The notes below the pieces were generated by a model, which was not told where the DNA came from, searched no databases, and saw only the letters and a program-made list of their open reading frames with translations. 64,000 bases of DNA. Source: Bin18 sp965242795. GTDB lineage: Bacteria > Desulfobacterota > Binatia > Bin18. The DNA is taken from assembly GCA_965242795.1 (NCBI GenBank), contig OZ251505.1:4092001-4156000 (forward strand), read 5' to 3'. Of this stretch, positions 53,430 to 60,664 are shown in pieces. The first letter of the stretch is position 1; every line of letters starts with the position of its first letter. A program made the translations under genes and the position numbers.

Positions 53430-53467
53430 GTAGGTCGGATTAGCGAAGCGTAATCCGACATGGGGCG
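53430..53467. repeat. GTAGGTCGGATT palindromic repeat, copy 1 of the defence island
   Basis: Inverted halves GTCGGATTA and TAATCCGAC enclose GCGAAGCG, followed by ATGGGGCG. Homology to the other copies at 55456 and 56181 seems to extend further, as each is followed by a CTGAAAG- or ACGAAAG-type tail and a GTCC-containing stretch. Confidence 0.85.
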
Positions 53468-53542
53468 CTGAAAGCGGTCCAACCTTGAGCGGCTCGCCGG
53501 ACCGTGTGCTTCTACGATGGAGACCCTAGCTGAGTTCGGGAA

Positions 53543-54679
53543 ATGGCTGTAACAAGAGAGCCGATTATGCCGAGACTATCATCTCGCTCCAATCTTCCCC
53601 TCCCCAAGCTGTCGGTCAAAGGTTTGCGTGGCATTGCAGACCTTGCGATTCCGCGGCTCGGCCGGGTGACGTTGATCGCCGGAAAGAATGGGGTGGGCAA
53701 GACTACCCTGCTTGAAGCCGTCCGCATTTACGCTGCGAGTGGTAACCCTGTCATCTTACGGAGTGTCCTATTGAACAGGGAAGAAGTTGCCCCTGTTGTT
53801 GATGGCGAAGGGGAGGAAATTTCTGCTCCTGATGTAGAAGCGTTATTTTATGGTCGGCATCCTCTGTTGGACTCTTGTATATCAATAGGTTCAGGGAAGA
53901 AGTCCCGGCTACTCAACATCAAATTCGACCAGGGTATATCACAGAAACAGGTTTCATTGGAAGATTTTTCGAAGGCCGAGGAACCGTCGCTCAAAATTCA
54001 GTTTCAAGGGAGAACCCAAAAAATTCCTCTACGTGTCTTTTGGCACGATCCCCGTCTTCCATATCGGAGATTTAGAGAAAGAGAAATTGAAGTTTCATCG
54101 GATGTTCTATGTCGGTCATTAGGTCCAAGTCTCCCGAACAGCGAGGATATAGCCCAATTTTGGGATAATGTGACGCTTACGGACGGCGAAGATCGCGCAG
54201 TGCAAGCTCTGCGATTGATTTACGGCGAAGAAGTGGACCGCATCGTGGTTGTGGGTAACGATAGGCCCCGGTATCCGCCGGGACGGCGGGCAATTGTGAA
54301 AATGAGAAACCAGGACGGGCCGGTTCCGCTTAAAAGTCTGGGCGATGGAGCGGTGCGTTTGTTCGGGGTCGCTCTCGTTCTCGCCAATAGCCAGGATGGG
54401 CTTCTGACCATCGACGAGGCAGAGAATGGTATCCACCACTCGGTACAGTATGATTTCTGGAAGATGGTCCTGCAAACGGCGAAGGAAAACAGGGTGCAGG
54501 TGCTCGCGACGACGCATGGCTGGGACTGTGTTGCCGGCTTCGCGCAGGCAGCGGCAGAGGCCGAGGCTGGGGAAAGTGCTCTTCTCCGCCTCGAAAGGGA
54601 CGCCGAAGGAATCCGCGCCGTAGAGTATTCAAAGGACGATCTCAAAGTCGCAGCCGAGCAAGGTATAGAGGTGAGGTAG
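53543..54679 (+). CDS. AAA-family ATPase of a split OLD / PARIS-like defence pair
   Basis: A 378-residue SMC/OLD-like ATPase. It opens LPKLSVKGLRGIADLAIPRLGRVTLIAGKNGVGKTTLLEAV with Walker A at 47-55. Walker B is LLTIDEAENG (Asp291-Glu292), preceded by a signature-like SLGDGAVRLFG and followed by a His-switch-like VLATTHGWDC. This is the AAA_15/AAA_21 layout of OLD nucleases and of PARIS AriA. The DNA is AT-richer than the housekeeping regions. A TOPRIM-type gene follows after 3 bases, so the two act together. Confidence 0.85.
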   Translation: MAVTREPIMPRLSSRSNLPLPKLSVKGLRGIADLAIPRLGRVTLIAGKNGVGKTTLLEAVRIYAASGNPVILRSVLLNREEVAPVVDGEGEEISAPDVEALFYGRHPLLDSCISIGSGKKSRLLNIKFDQGISQKQVSLEDFSKAEEPSLKIQFQGRTQKIPLRVFWHDPRLPYRRFREREIEVSSDVLCRSLGPSLPNSEDIAQFWDNVTLTDGEDRAVQALRLIYGEEVDRIVVVGNDRPRYPPGRRAIVKMRNQDGPVPLKSLGDGAVRLFGVALVLANSQDGLLTIDEAENGIHHSVQYDFWKMVLQTAKENRVQVLATTHGWDCVAGFAQAAAEAEAGESALLRLERDAEGIRAVEYSKDDLKVAAEQGIEVR

Positions 54680-54682
54680 CTC

Positions 54683-55366
54683 GTGGCCCGCCTTGCTCCA
54701 TCATTATCGGAATCGGATCGTGTTCTTTTGGTAGAAGGGCAAGACGACAAGCATGTCGTTCGGCAGATTTGTCTGCGTCATCCATCCTTTTCTGTAGAAG
54801 GGCAGTATGACAAGGAGCAAATCGTTCTGGACTCACCATCGGCGTCGTCCTTCACCATCCGAGATACGGGAAACGTCGATAAAGTCCTCGAATCCATCGG
54901 ACCTGAAATCAAAGCGCCCGGTCGGCAGGCCGTCGGCATTCTGGTAGATGCAAACGATAACGTGAAGGGACGCTGGGACGCGATAATGGGTCGGCTTCGG
55001 AAAGCAGGCGTTAAGCAACTGCCGTCATCTCCCCGCTCGTCCGGAAACATACTCCCGAGCCGACCACGAATTGGTATCTGGCTGATGCCGGACAATAGTT
55101 CGCGTGGTGAACTTGAGGATTTCATCGCGCGAATGATTCCCGAGAGTGACGCGGTGTGGCCCTTGTCTCGGCGTTACATCGATGAAATTCCGAAGGAGGA
55201 AAGAAAATTCAAGCCGAAAAAGACGCGGAGAGCCCAGATTCATGCTTGGTTGGCAGCCAGGGAGGATCCTCGGCACATGGGCACAGCCATAGGAGCGAAA
55301 GATTTGGAAGTCGATGGTGTGTTGTGTCAGCGATTCACCGCTTGGCCGATAGAACTGTTCAAATAG
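54683..55366 (+). CDS. TOPRIM-like (DUF3226/DUF4435-type) effector of the ATPase pair
   Basis: A 227-residue protein. DRVLLVEGQDDKHVVRQIC has the TOPRIM glutamate, and AVGILVDANDNVKGRWD has the D-x-D-type acidic pair. GIWLMPDNSSRGELEDFIARM is characteristic of the DUF3226 group. It starts with GTG 3 bases after the ATPase stop, with GAGGTAG as ribosome site. In OLD nucleases the ATPase and TOPRIM are one chain; in PARIS they are separate (AriA, AriB). This pair is therefore a candidate phage-defence module. Immunity is inferred. Confidence 0.8.
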   Translation: MARLAPSLSESDRVLLVEGQDDKHVVRQICLRHPSFSVEGQYDKEQIVLDSPSASSFTIRDTGNVDKVLESIGPEIKAPGRQAVGILVDANDNVKGRWDAIMGRLRKAGVKQLPSSPRSSGNILPSRPRIGIWLMPDNSSRGELEDFIARMIPESDAVWPLSRRYIDEIPKEERKFKPKKTRRAQIHAWLAAREDPRHMGTAIGAKDLEVDGVLCQRFTAWPIELFK

Positions 55367-55715
55367 AGTGGGGAGTCAGCCTGACCAATCTTCCCAGGCC
55401 GACGACCGTGAGGCGCCCGCTCGCCGATTCTTGGAAATTGCGTAACGATAGAAAAGTAGGTCGGATTAGCGAAGCGTAATCCGACATAGGGCGCTGAAAG
55501 AGGTCCAGCGTTGGAGGTGTCGTCGGACTGTCGGATTACGCCTCCGGCTAATCCGACCTACGGTCACTCTTATTCGTGCACTCCGTCTTCGCTATCGTCA
55601 ATCCGGCCCCCCATCGTCACTCTAGTTCCCCCTTTCGTCACTCTAGTTCCGTTTCCGTCCGCCCTGGTTCCCTTTTCGTCGCTCTCGTTCCCCTCCGCCA
55701 CTCCAACTCCCCTTG
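55367..55715. repeat. Gene-free spacer with two facing GTAGGTCGGATT repeats
   Basis: Copies lie at 55456-55493 (direct) and 55530-55561 (inverted, with CGCCTCCGGC in the middle), only 36 bases apart, so the pair forms a large palindrome. A C/T-rich stretch of short GTCACTCTAGTTCC-like near-repeats follows (55596-55710). No supported gene. Confidence 0.75.
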
Positions 55716-56068
55716 CGTCATTCCTGCGAAAGCAGGAATCCAGGAGGCTCACCTGAAACGCCCCTTCGTGTACATCCTGGCCAGCCGCCGCAACGGCACC
55801 CTCTACATCGGCGTCACCTCGAACTTGGCCCAGCGTCTCGAACAGCATCGGGAGAATGCCGCCGCGGGGTTTACCCGGCGGTACGGCGTCCATACGCTGG
55901 TCTGGTACGAGGCGCACGCCACGATGGAAAGCGCCATTACGCGGGAGAAGGCGCTGAAACGATGGAAACGGGCGTGGAAGGTGGAGTTGATCGAGAAAAG
56001 CAACCCCTTGTGGCGGGATCTGGCGACGGAGGTCGTCTGACTGGATTCCTGCTTTCGCAGGAATGACG
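55716..56068 (+). mobile_element. GIY-YIG cassette bounded by perfect 28-bp inverted repeats
   Basis: Two exactly matching 28-bp inverted repeats lie at 55716-55743 and 56041-56068. Each contains a hairpin ATTCCTGC-GAAA-GCAGGAAT. The 353-bp unit holds only a GIY-YIG gene: its ribosome site begins in the last bases of the left repeat and its stop codon directly abuts the right repeat. Partial relatives of the repeat occur at 9869-9920 and perhaps 20322-20341. The layout is analogous to REP elements around RAYT transposases, with a GIY-YIG nuclease in place of the tyrosine transposase. Confidence 0.75.
55753..56040 (+). CDS. GIY-YIG endonuclease with CTG start
   Basis: A 95-residue single-domain GIY-YIG nuclease: FVYILASRRNGTLYIGVTSNLAQRLEQHRE carries the GIY/YIG strands and the catalytic Arg region, and EAHATMESAITREKALKRWKRAWKVELIEKSNP carries the conserved Glu and basic helix. 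No ATG, GTG or TTG fits; CTG at 55753 is 5 bases after AGGAGG and aligns with the usual family start. Frame upstream of this is repeat sequence. Small proteins of this UPF0213-like group are often of unknown role; here it is precisely enclosed by inverted repeats. Confidence 0.85.
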   Translation: MKRPFVYILASRRNGTLYIGVTSNLAQRLEQHRENAAAGFTRRYGVHTLVWYEAHATMESAITREKALKRWKRAWKVELIEKSNPLWRDLATEVV

Positions 56069-56180
56069 AAGGGGGGCAGGAATGACGAGAGAGGAGGCAG
56101 GACTCAGGCTATCGTCTTCTGATCGGACCAAGCCCGAATTGCCGAACTGTACGACGGAATCTCAGATGTGACTTAGGAAG

Positions 56181-56217
56181 GTAGGTCGGATTAGCGAAGC
56201 GTAATCCGACATGGGGC
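56181..56217. repeat. GTAGGTCGGATT palindromic repeat, further copy
   Basis: Same core as at 53430 and 55456, again followed by ATGGGGC and GAAAGCG. It lies between the GIY-YIG cassette and the AlbA_2 gene. Confidence 0.85.
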
Positions 56218-56265
56218 AACGAAAGCGATACGGTGTTGGGCGTGTCGGTGGGTCGAAATTTATGT

Positions 56266-57591
56266 TCAAAACCTGTGGCGAAGGTATGCTAATTGCTCTT
56301 TGACTAGATTGAACGGTAGTTTGAAAAATTTGAAATGTTCATAGAGAGGTAAGAGTAGAGAGTGAAGTATCTCTGCAAGATTGTCCTGTACCTGCAGTGG
56401 GGTAGCCCGGCCCGTTAATGTGACCTCATTCGTGCGGCTGATGTAGTCCTCAAAGTCATCAAAGCCGGTGAGATAACGGCCATTCAACGCCGTGAAACGA
56501 CATTGAACGGCAATTTCCTCTACTCCATCAAATGTTTCCCCAAATCGGCTCGCAAATAGAAGACCCTCAGCGATCCTCAAGACAGGGAGGTTTACGTAGA
56601 AAATCGTACCTGCTTGGATCTGCGCTAGTCCATCCTCCTTATATCCGCGAATCGTGTAGAGATTTCCATCCATCGAGGCTCTCCAGAAATCGCAATGTGC
56701 TGGCTCGCGTTCCATCGAGTCGGGACGGACAGGCCGTCCGATCCACGCTTCCACGAATTTTTTTTCATGGGCATAGGGCGCCCACCCTTCGGTGGACATT
56801 TCCAAAAATGCCGACCACCCGACGGTCAACTTGATCCTTCGCGCTATGGTAAGTCTATCTCTGACTTCGGCCGGTCCATTGGCTGGCTGTGCCCCGACCA
56901 GAGAAAACCCCATTTCGTAATAGCCGTGTGGAAACCGCGCAGGAGATTTCTCGGGCTGACTCGCTACCAATTCCTCCCAACGTTCGCGTGCCTGGATACA
57001 ATAAGTTTGCAACTCGCCAAGCGCCTTCGTCTCCGGATTCTGTGGTTCGACACGCCCTGATAGAATTGCACGAATAGCTTCAAGCATGTTTTCCCGACCG
57101 GCTTGTATGCACCGATTAAGCAGATTCCGCCATTCTTCACTTGTTTGAGGCTCCTCGCTACGTGGTCCAGGCTTACGAACGTAGCAACGGTGTTGCTCAA
57201 TAACGCCTGGACACCCGCGTTTGCTCATCACGGGTACAGTAAGATCACTAGGGACGACTATAATCGGATGTTCTTCGTTCGTATTCGGATGTTTTGCTTT
57301 GTCCATCCGACAATGGAACTCAGGTGTGGCATAACGACGCATGGCACCATTCACCGAGTCCTGGGTGATTACTGGAATACTTTGCGGACGTGCTTGTGAC
57401 TGCAATTCTGGACCTTGTTCAGCGAAGCCGAGGACGACGAATCCCCCGCCATGATTCGCCAGTGCAATCGCGGCCTTGGCGAGTTTCGCCTTATCTTCAT
57501 TTTTGGTCAGGTCAAGCCAGTCCTTATACTCAACGCTAAGTTCCTCTTTGGGTTCAGAAATGAGCGGCAGGGGTTCTTGAATTGACGCCAT
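56266..57591 (-). CDS. AlbA_2 (Schlafen-type) domain protein of the restriction locus
   Basis: A 441-residue protein. Residues about 15-65 (ELSVEYKDWLDLT, then KAKLAKAAIALANHGGGFVVLGFAE) are the N-terminal AlbA_2/Schlafen nucleic-acid-binding domain. The rest is a mixed alpha/beta region with no recognised family. The gene is AT-rich and starts 64 bases after the HsdM-HsdS gene on the same strand, so it is probably the last gene of the restriction operon. AlbA_2 proteins often accompany type I systems, but their role is unproven. Confidence 0.8.
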   Translation of the reverse strand: MASIQEPLPLISEPKEELSVEYKDWLDLTKNEDKAKLAKAAIALANHGGGFVVLGFAEQGPELQSQARPQSIPVITQDSVNGAMRRYATPEFHCRMDKAKHPNTNEEHPIIVVPSDLTVPVMSKRGCPGVIEQHRCYVRKPGPRSEEPQTSEEWRNLLNRCIQAGRENMLEAIRAILSGRVEPQNPETKALGELQTYCIQARERWEELVASQPEKSPARFPHGYYEMGFSLVGAQPANGPAEVRDRLTIARRIKLTVGWSAFLEMSTEGWAPYAHEKKFVEAWIGRPVRPDSMEREPAHCDFWRASMDGNLYTIRGYKEDGLAQIQAGTIFYVNLPVLRIAEGLLFASRFGETFDGVEEIAVQCRFTALNGRYLTGFDDFEDYISRTNEVTLTGRATPLQVQDNLAEILHSLLLPLYEHFKFFKLPFNLVKEQLAYLRHRF

Positions 57592-57655
57592 GATTTTTCC
57601 CTCCTGATTATCTCCAACAGAATTAGGAAAGGCTATCTAACTTTCGTAGCCTCCT

Positions 57656-60142
57656 TTATCGTTCCTCCGTATCCGCACCCCAGGCACGAGCAATAGCAGC
57701 TTGAATTTTCTCCTCCATCCGGTTCACCAACTCCTGGTTAGCGGCAACGAGCGTCTGCTCGGCTTCGATTTTGGCAACGATCTCTCCCTGCGTAGCTAAG
57801 GGCGGTACCGGTATTTTGATGTGTTTGAGGGCACTGCCATTGAATTGTGGTTGCCCTCCGCCTGTCACCAGGGTTTCAGCTTGACGCCAGTATGCGTCGC
57901 TTTGAGCGAAGGTCCAATAGTACCTTGGATGAAGCTGGTTTGGTGGGAACCGGAGGCGTATTAGATACGACGCGAACACCGCTGAGTAGTCCTCGTCAAA
58001 CAGCAGTGTCTTGCCGTATGTCGCCCCGGTACGAGCAACGAGAATATCCCCCTTCACCAGGAGTGATCCTCGCGCCTCATCTGTCAGGGTGATGAACTTA
58101 GAGTCTTGAGAGCTAAGTGTTCCATCTTCCGAAATGTCGGTAATACGCACCAGTCTGGTATCGCCTTGATCTTCTGCCTTGGCAGTGAGGCCATACTCTG
58201 GCTGTGTCATTTCCCCCAACTCTGCCAACGGCCAGTCAGGATCAACGACGATATGAGGTTGGTAGTTGTCAATCACTGCCCGCGCGCCGTCAACGACTTT
58301 CTGGCAACTCTCGACCTCCGTCAATATCTCCTGCTGGACCTCTAGCGGCGGCAGAGGGATATTCAGGTTGGCAAACGATTTCCAGCCTATACGAGGAAGC
58401 TGTGCGCCTTTGATCTCTCCCAAGACTGCGCTATTGAAATGAGTGCCTCTAAAGACGTAAGTGTAGAATGCAGACAAAACGCGTTTATCTCTTGGCCGAA
58501 TAACAAATATATCCGTTGAACATATCCCCTTCCTATCTGACAGCCAGACTTTGTTGAGATTCGGTCTGAGCTTTCCATAGAGAATGTCGTTCGGGCAGAA
58601 GACATTCTTCAGACTCTTTATCTCTGCTGGGTTATCGGTCGTGACGGCCCCTTGCAGTCGTCCGCTGGCTTGCGCGATATTTTCTAATCCCACATAGTTC
58701 ACAGAACCACGGAGGGCCGCCGGTAATACTGTCTGGTCTCTCTTCTGGAACAGATCTTCTACGTTCACAAAAGGCCAGTCAGACTGAGACGAGTATTTTA
58801 TCCGATACCGTTCCCCGCTCAGATTATAGTCCCCATCCGCGGCAACCCGCTCTTTCGCCACCACCTGCCCCAACGTCGGTGCGAAGTCCGCCACCGCTTC
58901 CCCCGTCCGCACCCGGCGCAGATACTCCCCGATCTCCGTTTCCACCCGCGGCAGGTCGTTGCGTTCGATGGGCCGCCGCTGCGCGCCCAGGTCGTACCCG
59001 TCGTGTTCCACTTTGAAGAACCCGACGTGATCCGTCCGCTTCGCCAGCGCCTTGTCCAATAGCAGGATGGACGTCTTCACGCCGGAGTAGGGCTGGAAGA
59101 CGCCCGCGGGCAACGACACCACGGCCACCAGAAAATCCTCGACCAGCAGCTTGCGCAATTGCTTGTGCGCCTTCTGGCTCTGGAAGATGATACCCTCCGG
59201 CACGATGATGCCGGCGCGGCCGGCAGGCGTCAGATGCTCGGCCATGTAGTCCACGAACAGCACCTCGCTGCGCTTGGACTGGACCGAAAAGCGGCCGTGC
59301 GGGCGGATGCCGCCCTTGGGCGACATGAACGGCGGGTTGGCCAGGATCACGTCGGCGCGCTCGTGCCAGCGGTCCTCGCTGGTCAGGGTGTCGTACTCGA
59401 ACACGTGCGGTGCGGCGAAGCCGTGCAGATACAGATTGACCAGGGACAGGCGCACCATGTCGGGCGAAATGTCGTAGCCCCGGACGTTAGCGGCCAGCCG
59501 GCCCCGGTCGTCCGGGGTGAGGGTGCTGTTGCCGTCCGCGTCCGTGTTCGCCGCAAGGATGTGCTTGTAGGACGAGACGAGGAAGCCCGCGGTGCCGCAG
59601 GCCGGGTCGAGCACGCTGTCGTCCTTTTTCGGGTCGAGGACGGCGACGATGAAGTCGATGACGTGCCGCGGGGTGCGGAACTGGCCGGCGTCGCCCTGCG
59701 CGCCCAGCACCGACAGCAGATATTCGAACGCGTCGCCCAGGCGTTCGGAGTGGTCGTAGGTGAACTCGTCGATGACCTTGAGAAAGGCGCGCAGGGTTTC
59801 CGGGTCGCGGTAGGGCAGGAAGGCGTTCTTGAAGATGTCGCGGAACAGGGGCGGAATGCCGGGGTTCTCCGGCATGGTGGTGATGGCTTCGGCGTACAGG
59901 TTGAGGGTTTCGTGGCCGCCCAGGCCGGCGCGCACGAGCTTGGCCCAGCCGTAGCGGGCGAAGGCGCCGGCGAAGAAGGTGCGCGTACCGCCCAACTCCT
60001 CGCTCTCGGCATCGATGTCGTCCATGAACTTGTAGATCAGCGCGATGGTGATCTGCTCGACCTGCGACTTGGGGTCGGGGACTTTGCCGACGAGGATGTC
60101 GCGGGCGGTGTCGATGCGGCGCTTGGTGCTGCTGTCCAACAT
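57656..60142 (-). CDS. hsdM: Type I restriction HsdM-HsdS fusion (methylase plus specificity)
   Basis: An 828-residue fusion. Residues 1 to about 430 are HsdM: VLDPACGTAGFL is motif I (about 176-187) and ANPPF is motif IV (about 266-270). Two target-recognition domains with coiled spacers follow. The first ends IPLPPLEVQQEILTEVESCQ, the second IPVPPLATQGEIVAKIEAEQ, both classical HsdS ends. The HsdM part is GC-rich and the specificity part is AT-rich, pointing to exchange of the specificity half. The fused order gives a one-chain modification enzyme. Confidence 0.93.
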   Translation of the reverse strand: MLDSSTKRRIDTARDILVGKVPDPKSQVEQITIALIYKFMDDIDAESEELGGTRTFFAGAFARYGWAKLVRAGLGGHETLNLYAEAITTMPENPGIPPLFRDIFKNAFLPYRDPETLRAFLKVIDEFTYDHSERLGDAFEYLLSVLGAQGDAGQFRTPRHVIDFIVAVLDPKKDDSVLDPACGTAGFLVSSYKHILAANTDADGNSTLTPDDRGRLAANVRGYDISPDMVRLSLVNLYLHGFAAPHVFEYDTLTSEDRWHERADVILANPPFMSPKGGIRPHGRFSVQSKRSEVLFVDYMAEHLTPAGRAGIIVPEGIIFQSQKAHKQLRKLLVEDFLVAVVSLPAGVFQPYSGVKTSILLLDKALAKRTDHVGFFKVEHDGYDLGAQRRPIERNDLPRVETEIGEYLRRVRTGEAVADFAPTLGQVVAKERVAADGDYNLSGERYRIKYSSQSDWPFVNVEDLFQKRDQTVLPAALRGSVNYVGLENIAQASGRLQGAVTTDNPAEIKSLKNVFCPNDILYGKLRPNLNKVWLSDRKGICSTDIFVIRPRDKRVLSAFYTYVFRGTHFNSAVLGEIKGAQLPRIGWKSFANLNIPLPPLEVQQEILTEVESCQKVVDGARAVIDNYQPHIVVDPDWPLAELGEMTQPEYGLTAKAEDQGDTRLVRITDISEDGTLSSQDSKFITLTDEARGSLLVKGDILVARTGATYGKTLLFDEDYSAVFASYLIRLRFPPNQLHPRYYWTFAQSDAYWRQAETLVTGGGQPQFNGSALKHIKIPVPPLATQGEIVAKIEAEQTLVAANQELVNRMEEKIQAAIARAWGADTEER

Positions 60143-60156
60143 GGGGAATTGTGGAT

Positions 60157-60661
60157 TTTTGATTGTGGATTGTGGATTGGGAATGCCGTCGGAGATTACC
60201 GGTCTTTCGTTAGGATTGTGATGTGCGGGAGCGGGGTTTGGGGTTTTTGGTCGAGGGGCGTTGATTGTGGATTTTGGCAGTGCGGCCGGAGGCGGTGAAA
60301 ATGGCGGTCAGTTCCTCTGCCTCTTGGTGCAGGGGAGAGACGAGGTCGGTTTTCAGGATGTTGGCATCCATGAGGAGTTCCAGCCAGAAGGCGGACTCGT
60401 CGGCTTCCTCGGCAACGACGCCGATTTTTGCAATGAACTCGGCCTTCGAGCGACTGCGGCAGGCGGCGCGATAATTTGCCCCGACGGACGTCCCGCTCCG
60501 CACCAGTTGATTGCCGATCGCCCGACCCGACGTCGTTTTGGGCAACGCATCCACCAGCTTCATGATACGTAATCCGAACTGTTTCGTCCGCCCCTTCAGC
60601 GCCTTCTCATCCATACCCTCCCCCCAATCCACAATCAGCAATCCACAATCCACAATCAAAA
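60157..60661. mobile_element. Four-helix-bundle gene cassette bounded by 23-bp inverted repeats inside the hsd operon
   Basis: Perfect 23-bp inverted repeats of the TTGATTGTGGATTGTGG type lie at 60157-60179 and 60639-60661, with further ATTGTGGATT half-copies beside them. The cassette lies exactly between the hsdR stop (4 bases away) and the hsdM start (14 bases away). A degenerate copy of the same word is at 51479-51498. The arrangement looks like insertion of a small mobile unit in the hsdR-hsdM junction. Confidence 0.65.
60210..60614 (-). CDS. Four-helix-bundle protein (23S rRNA intervening-sequence protein family)
   Basis: A 134-residue protein: KQFGLRIMKLVDALPKTTSGRAIGNQLVRSGTSVGANYRAACRSRSKAEF then a helix DESAFWLELLMDANIL. 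This is the small four-helix-bundle family first seen encoded in rRNA intervening sequences. The last 20 or so residues (NQRPSTKNPKPRSRTSQS) are low-complexity, partly encoded by the repeat zone. It sits on the same strand as hsdR and hsdM. Its biochemical role is unknown. Confidence 0.88.
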   Translation of the reverse strand: MDEKALKGRTKQFGLRIMKLVDALPKTTSGRAIGNQLVRSGTSVGANYRAACRSRSKAEFIAKIGVVAEEADESAFWLELLMDANILKTDLVSPLHQEAEELTAIFTASGRTAKIHNQRPSTKNPKPRSRTSQS

Positions 60662-60664
60662 GAA

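Noticed and set aside
53543..55366. Firm assignment to the PARIS system
   Set aside because: The ATPase fits, but the second protein looks closer to DUF3226 than to typical AriB; without profile searches only a PARIS/OLD-like label is justified.
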